Assembly (NCBI GenBank): GCA_943735955.1
Contig: OX030964.1
Coordinates: 2,643,961-2,707,960, forward strand
Length of the DNA stretch: 64,000 nt
DNA from: Piscicola geometra
Lineage: Eukaryota; Annelida; Clitellata; Hirudinida; Piscicolidae
Direction of reading: 5' to 3'
Shown: one piece after another, positions 40,678 through 54,226 of the stretch
How the letters are laid out: each line of letters begins with the position of its first letter
How positions within the stretch are numbered: the first letter of the stretch is position 1
Made by a program: the position numbers and the translations under genes
The notes under the pieces: generated by a model
Databases searched by the model: none
Seen by the model: the letters and a program-made list of their open reading frames with translations, nothing else
What the model was told of the DNA's origin: nothing

Positions 40678-40775
40678 CTGGCCATACAGCGTCTTGAACG
40701 TCTGAACGACTTGCACCCTCTGACCACTGCTTCGGTAGGCAAGGACGCTTGTGATGGCGTCTCCATTGGTGCATT
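40678..40775 (-). pseudogene. Annexin-repeat exon fragment
   Basis: Read on the minus strand, the frame NGDAITSVLAYRSSGQ followed by FKTLYGQ and a GTGAGA donor matches the helix B-to-D part of an annexin repeat (pattern GT.E.AI..IL..RS..QR......YK..YG). No other annexin exon is found. Homology stops near 40772, where the conserved Gly-Thr start of the repeat should be, and the plus-strand EGF segment begins within about 10 bp. It is an isolated fragment at a rearrangement junction. Confidence 0.6.
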
Positions 40776-41863
40776 CAAAGCAAACTAATGTATATTTCTC
40801 ACACAGATTGCAGCATTGACAACGGTGGATGCAAGGAAAACAAATGCAGCTCTTTCAGCCTAGGGCCTGTAAGCTTGAGTGAGTGCATCTGTCCAAAAGG
40901 CTACCAAAAAAATATTACAATGACGATATCTGCACAGGTTATTTAAAAAAATTTTTAAATAAAAACTTTAAACTTTAGTAATGAGTTGAATATAAAATAA
41001 ACTCATAATTGCATAATTTTTTATTCAAATCAATCTTTATATTTTTGTTATTAAATGGAAAAAAAATTAAATCATCAGAAAATGAATTACTTATTGACTT
41101 GGAGCTCTTCAAAATGCCTTTAGACCTGTTCCTACAATGAACACTGCAGATACGAATGAATGTGAGATTGGCAAGCCTTGTGATACTGACACTTCCACGT
41201 GCCTCAACACCCTGGGATCCTACGAGTGCCTCTGTCGTCCTGGCTTCACGAAGAATACTTCAGGAAAGTGTGAAGGTGGTCTTTCTTTTTTACTCCTTTC
41301 AAGGCAATTCTCGTCATTTGAAAAAACTACATTGGCATAGGTAATAAAAGTCTATAATAAAAAAGTGGTCATGATACAAGGAATCTTTAATTAGCATTAA
41401 AACTTGAATTTGTTCAATAATTAAAATATATTTTTTTTATAAGCAACATACAACCAAATTGTTCAATACATTCTAAACACAACGAAAAAAACCTATACAA
41501 AATAGAACGATACACGAATTAATCTCTTATTAGTAAGTTGTTCAGTCCTTTTTCCTATTTTTCTCGTAAATAAACCAAACATAAACTCTCCTCCAGAAAC
41601 GTGGACGAGTGCTCCAACAAGAGTCACAACTGCACCATTGAGAACTACGTCTGTTCCAACATTCCAGGCTCATACGAATGCGTGTGTCTTGCAGGATTCA
41701 AAGAAACACTGGGCGTTTGCGAAAGTTTGTACCACTCTGCGTGACTCAGATTTTCTTTTTCAAATATTTCTGAGTTTTTTTTCACAAAATAGTAGTGTAT
41801 TCCTGAAGCTGTGGGAATGTCTTTTAATTTACTTGTCATTCCCATTTAACTTTGCTTCTTAAC

Positions 41864-41962
41864 TTCTCTAAAAATATCGTTTTAAATTATATATACTTCT
41901 CTAAAAATATCGTTTTAAATTATATATACTTCTCTAATAATATCGTTTTAAATTTTTTATAA
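41864..41962. repeat. Tandem repeat, about 36 bp x 3
   Basis: Unit with CTTCTCTAAAAATATCGTTT, in an RPTP intron. Confidence 0.85.
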
Positions 41963-44406
41963 ATATATTTTATAATTAAATATTTCATCAGGATTTCAAT
42001 GAATCTCATCTGAAATTACTTCCTTCAAGAACTGCCAGCAAATGTTGGAGCGATAGTGATAGGGTTGGTTGGTGGCTTGCTGTTTCTCCTCCTACTCATC
42101 CTTCTTTTACTTCTATTTCTACGTATAAGTCGCAGGTTCAATTAGTTATTACTTTTATTTCTTTTCTAATTATATTAAGAGTTTGTAACTTAATTTTTAA
42201 AATATGTTTTTCAGCTTTGAAATTTGTTAAAAATATTGTATATATTTTAAATATAACATTTATAAAAAAAATATGTAAAAAAACTTTAGTAAACAAAAAG
42301 ATGTTCTATCAAAGCCGCCAGGAGCCGGTGATTTTGATAGTTTTTTGTATAATAATTAACGACTTTAATTAATTTTTTCTAATTTTAATAACGTGGTTAT
42401 GAACAAAAATGAAATGCTTTTGTACGACATATTGAAGCCCTGGAACTCAACTTATTTCCACATTTTCAGTCACTTCGAAGGAACGTGCTACTAGCAGTAG
42501 TACTAGGACTCACCAGCAGAATTACCAGCCTGAATCTCATCAACAAAGTCAAGACCAACAAAAATGCAAGAGTTGGAAAAGACAGTAGTTCAACCAGTCT
42601 TAACAGCAGCGCAGCCACAGAAACCCCCATGAACACAAGCATTGAAAACGAGATCAGGGATGATGGGGAATACGAAGTATTGGGCACCAAAGTTAAATTG
42701 GAAGATGTGGAAAGTTTCTACCTCAACAACCACCACGCCATTGTCGCCGAGTTCAAAGTGGGTCTTGTTCTTAAATGTGAATTAATATTAGTAGGATAAG
42801 ATTATACATTATAACATTCCTCTAGTTTTTTTGCAATCAAATTTATTGCATGAACATTAAAACTTATGCTAATTTATGATGATAATTTATTTGCAAAATG
42901 TTGATTTATATTTAACCAAGTTTGAGACTTTGTTGAAAGCGTTAATTGTTCCCATTAGAACATTCCTTCAAAAGCGGATGAAGGAATCATAGAAGGCAAA
43001 AAAGACAAGAACAAATCGAAAAACCAAAACAAGAACATTCTTCCTTGTACGTGAAATAATTGAACATTTTATCTACTAAACGTTATTAACTAAAATCTCA
43101 CATTCAATTTAATAACACTTAATTAACTTTTTTTAAAGAATAATTAATTGCTCATTAAGTCGATTTCAACCGCGTGAAGCTCGTGGACAAAGGTAGCGAC
43201 TACATAAACGCCAGCCACATCAAGGTATATAAGTCCACATATTAAAATGAGAGTAAAATAATATAAATATAAATAAAATAAAGAATGCAATAATTTTATT
43301 CCAAGATTTTATTATAATTCTCATCACTTTCGTAACTATAATTATCATCTCTATCATCATCATCCTCGTAATAATCCCCATCACCCTATTTGCGACAAAG
43401 CCGTCTTCAAAGTAGCGAACCTGTTCAGCGGTGCTATTGTAAATGCTTTCAACATTGTGAAACTGAGCTAACAAGTTGCAACTAACATTTCAGAGCTTCA
43501 AGTCCGAAGAGTACCGATTCATAGCTGCGCAGGGTTTATATTTTATTGATCCTATTATAAGTATTATTATGGTAAATATTTATTTATTTATTTTATTTTG
43601 AATCGCACAGAAAAACACATTTATAATTATTTCTCACAACTATTTTGACATGATCAACAGAACATACACACACACACGCATACAGGCATCAAGAACAAGG
43701 AAGATATAGAAGACTTCTGGTGGATGGTGCTGCAAAATGATGTCTGCGTCATCGTCATGCTGACGCCATAACTCGAGGCAAAGATCGTGAGTGAGGGATT
43801 GAGACTGGAGGAGTAAGCAATGCTTTCCTTTTGATAGAATTTTAAAATGTCCAATGAATGGGTTTCTTCTAATAGGTTTTTCCACTTTCCAACTATTCGG
43901 ATTTTATTAGTCAGTTACAATAAACTTTTGAATAAGAGAAAAATCTTGGCAGTTGATGTTTACTTATTTAATGAGTTATTTGAGTACCTTAAAAATGGCT
44001 TTAAATACTTCAAATATGAAACCAATCTTTGGCAGGTCAAATGCCAGCAATGTTGGCTCGATGATGGATCTGAAGTACGTATAGGCACCTATATATTGAA
44101 ACCATTTATGAGGAATTAATAGTAAAAATTACATATATTTACCTAAAAAAGAAATATTTATAATTTTGACGTGTCTTTTCAAGCGACAATCTTACTACCA
44201 CACACGACCACCATGCCAGGTGTTTGGAAAGGTGAAGGTAACTCTTGTAGAAGTGCACAAGTGGCCTGACTACGAGTCCAGATGCATCGTCGTCACCGAT
44301 GTACTTTCATATTATGAATACTATTTTAGTTTATTTTAAATTTTGATAATTTTAATTTCTATGCGTGTGTTTGAACTTTATTAACAATGAAGGTTTTAAT
44401 ATAACG

Positions 44407-45030
<624 letters not shown>

Positions 45031-47838
45031 GAAGACTGGTAAGAGCTGCAGTGTGAGGCAGTTGCATCACCACCACTGGCCTGACCATGGAGTGGCATCG
45101 AACATTGCAAGCCTTCTGAACATGAGGCACAGGATCGCACAGCTGGTTAAGCAGCAAATGAGAACCGTCTCCGTGCTTGTTCATGGCAGGTTCCTAGTCG
45201 TTCACTCTTTCGTTTTCGAAGAATCTTTGTTCGTTTTCATTTTTTTCAAGTGATAATAAATTATAACTTGGTCTGATAAGATCGAAAAAATATATTTATT
45301 CGTGTTAGAAATATAATTATAAAAGATAAATGAATAATAAGAATGATACAAGGATAATGATCTCTGTCAGTGCTGGAGTGGGAAGGACGGGCACCATGGT
45401 TGCCATGGACATTCTGCTGGAGGAGAGCAAGCAGACAGGCTTTGTGGACCCTCCCACGTGTCTGAGGCAGTTGAGAAGACAACGCAACAAGATGGTCGAG
45501 ACGGAGGTAGGTGGTGGTGCTTTGTAGATGCCACAGGGAATATTCGTGTGTTGTGATATTTAAATATAAAGGTTAACTTTCTGTTAGAAATCTAAGAACG
45601 AAAACGTGTAGAAATCGTTTAGGAAATTTAACTTTTTTTCTTACATCTAAAAACAAAGTTTGTAAATATCGTTTAATGAAATCCAATGTTACAAGTATTC
45701 CTTCCCAGGATCAGTTCTTCTTTTGCTACCGAGTGTTGGCGGCGTGGACAAAGATGGGAGACACTACGGTGTTCAAGAGAGGCGGTGGAAAGTTGAAGCA
45801 CTTCATGAATCAGAGCAACCTCCACAGCGCCTTGCAGAAGCAGATTCAGGTGGTCTCAAAAGATGCTTGATTGAAAGTGCTTTGAAGTTTCTTCATAAAA
45901 TATCTACACAATACTTTAAGCTCAACCGCAAATAAATACTCTGCAGATAAATAGTTCAGTTTTAAATAAGGTTTAAAAAGATTATTCATGAAAAGTTGAC
46001 AAAAATAAATATTTCACTAAAATATTTAAACAGTTAATTGAGGAAACCTCTTCACGGACCCAAGGCGTTGGAAGTATGGCGTTGATGTTTAAGATTCGAC
46101 ACGTTAATTTTGAAAATGTTACATAATGAAATAAATATATTTAATTAAACGTTTCTACTTTTAAAATGTTTATTCATGAATGTACAGAAACAAAAACGGA
46201 AAAAGGTTCTTTCAACTTCGAAAACTATCCGGTAAAATCAGTTCATCATTCGTTCTCTTCTTTAATTATTGCATTAAAAAACATTCCCAAGCACCTCCAC
46301 CACCCTCAAAACCACCGCCACAACAGAGCTTCGGCAGAGCAGGGGCATTCAGACTACAGCGCATTGAAGACGTGAGCACAAAGTCGTCCTTGTTGGACGT
46401 CATCGTCGAGTGCTGCTTCGTGCTGGTGCTGGGAGAGCGATGCAGGGTGAGCAGTGGCTGAGTTTAACTTGCGAGAATTTAGTTTGGGGCAGCCGTTTGT
46501 ATGTGTTATAATCTTTATATACTTTTATTTATTAATTATTATATCGATTTAAGTGTAATTGACAAAAGATATAAAATAATAATAATAAATTTTTCATATT
46601 TTAAAAATAAGTGATCTTCAAACTTTTCGGCTTACGCGACGTCAATAATACTCGTTATCAGATTTAATTGCATTCTTTTGTAAGGAAGCGCATGAAACAC
46701 TAAACATCCAAGCATTGCACCGACAACAGATCGGCTTTGAACGACTGTTGCCCGCTGAGGAACTAAGAATGCCTTACAAGGGAGTGCGTTTGGTGAGGAA
46801 GGATGCTGGCGATGCCTATGTTTTGTTGAGCGAGAGAGAAGAGCAACAAGACGCTCACAGAAATGTTCATTTTTATGTTAGTAATTAATTAATAATTAGT
46901 ATTTTATTTTAGTTGTTGATAAAGGAAGGCACAAAACCTTCAAATTAAACAGTGATTTGAGACCGAAAGATTAAAAGTTATTTTAAGCGTTTTATTTAAC
47001 GAAAAGCTCAATAAAAAAGTGAAAAAAATTTTTTTCAACTATTTGCTTTTAAAAATCAGAAAAGTTTGACAAATGATCAAAAATATAAAACATACAGACT
47101 AACTCTCCGGTCCAGCAGAGAGAAGTTGGGTTGTGTTGTGACAGTTCGGGCTTGGAGACTTGTTACAATCACTTCAGTGGTCTCTTGAAGAACCCCAACC
47201 AGCCCCCAGTGCTCGTCCTCTACTCGTTGGTGCTCTCAAGTTTTAACGAAACATGCTAATTTATAAAAATATCTTTTTCTTTTGTGCTTAAATACTATGA
47301 TTTTATGAATATTAAAAAACTGATTAATTTAAAATTGAAAAATTTATTAAATTATTTATTATGATATATTAGAATATAAAACTGTTTTTACTTTCAGCGA
47401 CTTAATATAAAACAAAGAACATTATAACACAGGGAAGAAAAGAGACAAGAGTGTCTGTGGAGTCTGGTGAAGATGCACCTGATGGAGATGGAAGAGACGC
47501 ATGGAGAGGTGGATGTGATGCAGGCAGTCTACCACATCCACAGCCAACAAGCTACGCTTTCCACTCCAGCCTACTCTAACACCACCCCTTCCAACCTCCA
47601 TCTCGACGTTCCTTCTTACAAATCTGCATACACTTTCGCTTCACAATTGTTGAATTAAAACCTCCCTAGCGGCAACTACGACAACTCACTGCTAATTCAC
47701 TGCCAAGCCGATGATTCCCACAAAGAAGATTTAGAGCGCACTTACTACAACCAAACCGTTGAGCACCCATACACAAGTCTTATGTCTAGGAACTTCAAAA
47801 GCAAAAGCATCCATCCTCCAAAGAGGCAAGCAAGCTGA

Positions 47839-48778
47839 GCTAGGAAGAGTTGTGCAATGCCAGACGTGGTTGCTGGTTGTGTGACTATGAAACACCAATA
47901 TCATCGCATAAATCCTACTTATAAACCATTGTTTTTTTCTCTGGATGGCCATCAGGTCTTTATCTCACGAAAACTTTTATATATCAACACAGAACATAGA
48001 GATCCCACTAAAATAACACTAACATGTCAAAAATTCTTGGGAAAATAGAGCAACATTAGACTTTAACTACACCTTTAAATCTCTACACTTATCATATTCG
48101 GAATTCTGCAACCTTCATGGAAAGGATGCTGTAACTGTGCAAAGACAGCTCAAATTCACATCAACAAGTTTACGTGCAGATCATTCTCACACCAATACAT
48201 GTTTCAAACTGCAAGAACCCTTTTGTGCCACAAGCCTTCAGCCGACTAGCATTATATGCTCGATGATGCTCTGACTCTGCCAGTTACTTTATAAGATGCA
48301 GAAAGAGCAATTTCTAAACTTCGGCTTATAATAATTCATTTTAGGTCAATTGTATCTGCTCGTCGTTTGCTAAGCTTGTTTGGGAATATCTGCTACCAAA
48401 ACAGCTAATGCACTTCTTACAGTAAATGAAATGGTGAAAAGATTTCAACAAACTGATTGAAAAATTATTTTGTAACTGAGAACACATCAAAATTTAGTTG
48501 AAACTAAATATTTTTAAAAATCATAGACTGTTTAGGATCTCATATCAAACTTATTCAAATTGTTTTCCTTAGTTTAAAAAATGATGACGTAACTCTAAGA
48601 ATACTATGGAACTTAGTTTGTAGTTTTTCTTTTTCATCCTTAATAAACTATCTTAATTTCTTTGTTAATTATAATTCGTAGTTTTTATTTAGCCCATTTA
48701 TCGCCGCTACCCGAAAAAAAAGTTACCATGAATTTTACATTTAGACTTGCAATATATGGTAATAATAATAACCCAAGC
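47839..48778. other. Intergenic sequence, no gene seen
   Basis: AT-rich with scattered stops in all frames. It may hold the 3' UTR of the phosphatase locus. Confidence 0.5.
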
Positions 48779-49062
48779 AAAATTGAAAACAATTATCTAA
48801 TAAGTTTTAATGGGGCAAAATGGTGCGAAAACGCAACGTGAGCGGGAAGTGTGATATAATTCTGTGCAGTAAGAAATCATAAATAAATTGATTCAAACCA
48901 CATTTATAAAAATCATAAATAAATTTCAATTGCAAATAGTTCGATAAAATTTTTACTTTTAATTATTTTATTAGGTATAATAATAATAATTGTTATTTTA
49001 ATTACAACAAAGCAAATTATTGAACGTGAATTTCAACAACACTCATAAACTGTCGTGCTGTT
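48779..49062 (+). repeat. Direct repeat flanking a hAT fragment, copy 1
   Basis: Shared with 49597-50070: AAGTTTTAATGGGGCAAAAT, GTGAGCGGGAAGTGTGAT, GCAAATAGTTCGATAA and CACTCATAAACTGTCGTG. Confidence 0.75.
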
Positions 49063-49284
49063 TAAAAGACGGCACTGACATGGAATTTATTTTTATTATA
49101 ATTTTATAATCAATCTATGAGAGGTTAAAAAATTATATTTTCTCAATAAAAGTGTGAAGCTTTTGCGGTTTGGAATTTTTTTCGAAATATAAAAATCAAC
49201 ATTCATTTACAAAATTCCACTTTTAGTTTTAAATTTATAAATTTCATAATACAAGTTATAAACAAATATACATTGGGAAATTTT

Positions 49285-49596
49285 TTATTGCCACAGTGTA
49301 TATTTAGATAACATAAAATATCCTCTCTGTCTGTCCTCCGACCCTCTCCACACAGCTCGTTTACTCCAATTTCCAAAAAGACCCTTTTGAATGTCGGTCC
49401 GACTGGCAAATTCTTCTGCTAGCCTTTTTAAATCCAGACTGTCAAGTATATCCTGATGTGCATGACAAACGGCCAGTGAATTTAAACGAGGCTGTGTCAT
49501 ATTTGCACGCAACCAACGCCGCAAAGCACTAAAAGATCTTTCTGTAGTACATGACGTTGTTGGACACCCAAGCATCAACCTACCGCCGCTAGGCAA
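49285..49596 (-). mobile_element. hAT transposase C-terminal fragment
   Basis: The minus-strand frame contains CTTERSFSALRRWLRANM and RLNSLAVCHAHQD, the signature of the hAT dimerisation region (ZMYM1/ZBED type). The catalytic part is absent. It lies between two direct repeats. Confidence 0.7.
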
Positions 49597-50070
49597 AATT
49601 GAAACAAATTATTTTATAAGTTTTAATGGGGCAAAATGTTGCGAAAACCCAGCGTGAGCGGGAAGTGTGATACAATTCTATGCAGTAAGAAATCATAAAT
49701 AAATTGATTTAAACCACATTTATAAAACAGAAATAAATTTCAATTGCAAATAGTTCGATAATTTTTTTAATTCTAATTATTATATTATTTATAAAGCAGG
49801 CTGGCTTAGATGGTAAGTCATTAGACCTGCAACCTAAAGGTCGCCAGTTCGAATTTCTGTTCAGCCAACCGTGAGCCATCATATACATAGTGTATATGAT
49901 GCGGTGTTTCACGACTTATGCCGTGTGAGTGGCGCTTCAGTTGCGTGCCCGGGTGCTATAGAAAACTGAAATTTATTTATTCATTATAATTATTATTATT
50001 TTAGTTTTAAAAAATAAAAATATTTAACGTGAATTACAATAACACACTCATAAACTGTCGTGCTGTAGCA
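49597..50070 (+). repeat. Direct repeat flanking a hAT fragment, copy 2 (SINE inside)
   Basis: Same blocks as 48779-49062, split by a SINE at 49793-49975. Confidence 0.75.
49793..49975 (+). repeat. tRNA-derived SINE, best copy
   Basis: A box TGGCTTAGATGG, B box AGTTCGAATTTC, then a body with ATGATGCGGTGTTTCACG and GTGAGTGGCGCTTCAGTTG ending GCTATAGAAAACTG. Other copies: 2195-2345 (minus), 53755-53852 (minus, head only) and 54137-54226 (body only). Confidence 0.75.
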
Positions 50071-50156
50071 AAACAAATAAATAAAAATTAACTTATGAAA
50101 ATAAAATTTCAAATTTATTGTACAAAAAAGAGGAAATAACTCGGTATTAGAGCAAC

Positions 50157-50258
50157 AAATGCAACAGCGGCGGTTATGGGTTAAACAATTAGTTGTTTCT
50201 CCAAATTTGAGCTCTCCCTCTCGAGCATTTTTTGCTGGTTGTGCCCCTGGTTGAAAAG
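50157..50258 (+). repeat. Dispersed repeat, partner at 139-240
   Basis: GCAACAGCGGCGG followed by GGTTAAACAATTAG and TTTGCTGGTTGTGCC. See 139-240. 50259-50766 shows nothing else. Confidence 0.45.
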
Positions 50259-50766
50259 CACTATTAGTGCAAACCAACTCAATGGATTGGCCATGTTGAG
50301 CATTCATCGTCAATGGGTTCCAAAAACAATAAACAACTTATCAAAGAACTCATTTCGAAGCTTGCCAGTACACTTCGAAAAGCTTCTTTTTAAAGAATCC
50401 TTTTCAGTATATTATGTAAATAAACCTTTTTTATTTAAAAAAATTAATGTTTTAATAAGTAAAAAGCATATTATTATATTTTCTTTTTTTAATGATGCAA
50501 TCGTTTTTTAGTAAATTTAAAAAATGAATTTTTTTAAATTCTTTCGTTCAATAAAACAAAACTTTTATCAAAAAATGATAGTGTCTGAACATATGAATGT
50601 CCGAACAATCTGGAATTTAACGGAAAAAATCTAAATAAATATATTAATTTGAGGAAGTTTTTTTCAATTTAAGTTGAGCAGACAAATTGAGAATGTACAA
50701 CTTCGATTCCAATCTTACCCGAGTCATCAAACACCCCTTCGATAAAGCCCCAGTGCCGTCAGTTTC

Positions 50767-52960
50767 AACGGATGTAGGATAAAAAGCCTTCGGATAAAAT
50801 ACCTTCTACAAAAAGCCTCCCGGAAAAAAAACCTCTTGGAGAAAAAGTCTCTCGGAGAAAAAGTCTCTTTGTTGATATTTTAGTAAAAATAAAACGGACT
50901 TTTCATATAAAAAACGGAATTTTTTTATTATTTCGCGTCACAATTTTAAATAAATAAAACAAACTATATTTTTTTGAAATTTCATAATTAATACGAACTA
51001 TAACTATAACTATAACGGACTTTATTTTTTTTATAGATTCGTTTCACAACTTTAAATAAATAAAACGGACTTTATTTTTTTAAAGACATAATTAAAACGG
51101 ACTATATTTTTTCAAATACATAATTAAAACGGACTATATTTTTATAAATACATAGTTAAAACGAACTTTAATTTATCAAATACAATAAAACTTATTGATA
51201 AACGGATAAAAAGTCTTCAGAATAAAAAGTCTTCAAGATAAAAAGTCTTCAGGATAAAAAGTCTTCAGGATAAAAAGTCTTCACGATAAAAAGTCTTCAG
51301 GATAAAAAGTCTTCACGATAAAAAGTCTTCAGGATAAAAAGTCTTCACGATAAAAAGTCTTCACGATAAAAAGTCTTTAGGATAAAAAGTCTTCACGATA
51401 AAAAGTCTTCACGATAAAAAGTCTTCAGGATAAAAAGTCTTCAGGATAAAAAGTCTTCACGATAAAAAGTCTTCCAGATTAAAATTCTTCAGAAAAAAAA
51501 GTTTTAGGAATAAAAAGTTTTCACGATAAAAAGTCTTCACGATAAAAAGTCTTCACGATAAAAAGTCTTCACGATAAAAAGTCTTCACGATAAAAAGTCT
51601 TCACGATAAAAAGTCTTTAGGATAAAAAGTTTTCAGAATAAAAAGTCTTCAGAATAAAAAGTTTTCAGGAAAAAAAGTCTTTAAGATAAAAAGTCTTCAG
51701 GATAACAAATCTTCAGAATAGAAAGTCTTCAGTCGTCAAACCAAATGATTAAAGTGAGGAATCAACAACAACCAAGTCTTCAAGATAAAAAGTCTTCAGA
51801 ATAAAAAATCTTCAGGATAAAAAGTTTTTAGGATAAACAATTTTCCAGAAAAAAAACGTAAAAAATTAAATTTTTAGGAAAGATAGGTGATTAATACGTG
51901 ATCCTTAAAACTTAAAGAATAGAATATGATACTTTTATCTAATTTTTGCTATATTTTTTTTGTTCAATCTAGAATTAGCATTTGAACAAATTTGACTTGG
52001 CTGTTGTTGTTTCGTCACTTTAACCATGAGGAAATAATGTTTAAGGAAGAATACGTGATCCTTAAAACTAAAAGATTGAAATTTTATATTTTTATCTAAT
52101 GTTTGCTCATTTTTTTTTAAAATCTGGAAATAGTATTTGAATAAATTTGACTTGGTTGTTGTTGATTCCTCACTTTAATCATTTGGTTTGACGACTGAAG
52201 ACTTTCTATTCTGAAGATTTGTTATCCTGAAAACTTTTTATTTTAAAGACTTTTTTTCCTGAAAACTCTTTATCTTGAAGACATTTTATCCTGAAGACTT
52301 TTTATCCTGAAGACTTTTTATCCTGAAGACTTTTTATTCTGAAGACTTTTTGTTCTTAAGACTTTTTATCCTAAAGACTTTTTATCCTGAAGACTTTCTA
52401 TCCTGAAGACTTTTTATCCTGAAGACTTATTATCTTGAAGACTTTTCATCCTGAAGACTTTTCATCCTGAAGACTTTTTATCTTGAAAACTTTTTATCTT
52501 GAAGACTTTTTATCCTGAAGACTTTTTATCCGTTTACTAATAATTTGTACTGTTTTTGATAAATCGTTTTAGTTATGTATTTTTAAAAAATATAGTCCGT
52601 TTTATTTATTTGAAATTGTGAAACGAATCTATAAAAAAATAAAGTCCATTATAATTATAATTAAAGTTTGTTTTAATTATTAAATTTTTTTACAATTAGT
52701 CCGTTTTATTTATTTAATCAATCTATCAATCAATCAAATCAATTTCTATTGCGCTCTTTCCTCAAATTGTGAAACGAATCTTTAAAAAAATCCGTTTTTT
52801 ATATAAAAAGTCCGTTTTATTTAGACTAAAATATCAACAAGGAGACTTTTTCTCCGAGAGGCTTTTTTCTCCAAGAGGTTTTTTCCGGGAGGTTTTTTGT
52901 AGAAGGTATTTTATCCAAAGGCTTTTTCTCCGAGAGGCTTTTTGTCCGTTCCCCGGTAAA
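50767..52960. mobile_element. Foldback-type element with minisatellite arms
   Basis: The left arm (about 50767-51860) and right arm (about 52150-52960) are inverted copies. Outer parts match through CTCGGAGAAAAAG, ATACCTTCTACAAAAA and AAAACGGACTTT blocks. The inner parts are arrays of a 15-bp unit, AAAAGTCTTCACGAT (variants AGGAT, AGAAT), about 40 units at left and about 20 at right. A 76-bp segment (51701-51776) is a perfect inverted match of 52151-52226. The centre (51880-52150) contains two direct copies of an AT-rich block with GTGATCCTTAAAAC. No transposase frame. Confidence 0.85.
52713..52778 (-). repeat. LINE 3' tail fragment in the foldback right arm
   Basis: ATCAATCAATCAAATCAATT then TCTATTGCGCTCTTTC, as at the 3' ends of the minus-strand LINEs. 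The left arm lacks it. Confidence 0.6.
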
Positions 52961-53559
52961 TTTAATTTTTGTGGGCTTAATTTTTTTAAATATTAAAAAA
53001 TGAAAAAATTGCAAAGTTTATTTATTTATTTTTACAATTCATGTTTTAAATAATAATGTAATTATTTAATCATATGTTTACTAAAAGTTAATTTACTAAG
53101 AATTGAAAAATTAGTTTTATACATAAGAAAATGGACATAGATATAGTAATATACTGTAAAACTTCAAAAGACTGCGACCAGAGATTTTTTTATAGATATT
53201 CTAAGATATCCAATCTTAGTTGATGAAGCCCTTCAAGAGCCTCTTTAACTTGTTGGGAACTAGGGAGGACTTAGTTTCATTAGTTACTTTTTTCATGTTC
53301 ATCATTATGTTTTAAATAAAATTTATACAGACTATATTTTAAATTTGTTTTATTTTATTCAATAAAATGTTTTCATATGGAAACAACTATGTATTTTTAT
53401 TACAAAGCTAGACATTGACAATGCAATGGTGGCTTCGTTATACATTTCTATTGCATTTAATATTTATTTTAAGTATGGAGTATCAATGAAATAGAGATTC
53501 CCATACTTAGTAGTTTGTTGAAGTATAATTGTTTATAAATCTAATCCCAATAAATTGTA
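52961..53559. other. AT-rich stretch, possibly inside a hAT remnant
   Basis: No coding frame. It lies inside the hAT-like terminal block that follows. Confidence 0.3.
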
Positions 53560-53747
53560 TTCCTGTTTTTCCTGTTCCCGATTTAAAAGTTGATTCCCGT
53601 TCTCATTTTTTCCCGTACTCGATTTAAAAGTTGATTCCCGTTCCCGACCCGAAAACCTATTCCCGGTTCCCGACTTTTCCCGTCCCGAAATTACTTTTCA
53701 TTCCCGTTCCCGCGGGAGTCCCGCGGGTACCCGGTCTGACCTCTAAT
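53560..53747 (-). repeat. hAT-like terminal repeat region
   Basis: Arrays of ATTCCCGTTCCCG-type units ending CGGTCTGACCTCTA, the complement of the start at 7546. Confidence 0.5.
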
Positions 53748-53754
53748 ATGATAG

Positions 53755-53852
53755 TTTACGGATGGCTAAACAGGGATTCGAACTGGTGACCTTTTAAGTT
53801 GCAGGTCCAACGACTTTACAATCTAAGCCAACCCGCTCGCCAATAACTGTTA
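53755..53852 (-). repeat. SINE head fragment
   Basis: On the minus strand TTGGCTTAGATTG and AGTTCGAATCCC are the A and B boxes of the 49793 family. Confidence 0.65.
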
Positions 53853-54136
53853 CTGAATACACCAACGAGTAACTAAAAACCCCACCATCACAATCTACCA
53901 GATCTCTCGGAATTTCCGCCATGGCAAAATTATCGTGGATTTTTTAATTGCCAAAACAAACACCATCATCATCAGCACCATCGCAATAAAATAGATAAAA
54001 AGGTCTTTAGGGATTAAAATGCTTTGCGCCGTTCTAATCAAATTATTATTTTAAATTTAAGACTTCCACTGACACATCATCATCGTCAACATCATCATTA
54101 TCATTATTATTATTTTACCCCTCAAAAAAAATATAC

Positions 54137-54226
54137 CGTATGTATCATATGATGCGGTGTTTCACGACTTATGTCGTGTGAGTGGCGCTTCAGTTGCGTG
54201 CCCAGGCGCTATACAAAACTGACATT
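54137..54226 (+). repeat. SINE body fragment
   Basis: ATGATGCGGTGTTTCACG to GGCGCTATACAAAACTG. Head missing. 53853-54136 and 54227-54474 show nothing else apart from TCATCATC-rich sequence. Confidence 0.65.

Noticed and set aside
49996..50313. 105-codon minus-strand frame
   Set aside because: Low-complexity AT-rich translation over repeat sequence; no domain or splice support.
51180..51860. CRISPR-like array
   Set aside because: Units are contiguous 15-bp repeats without spacers, in an animal genome, and mirrored by an inverted arm.
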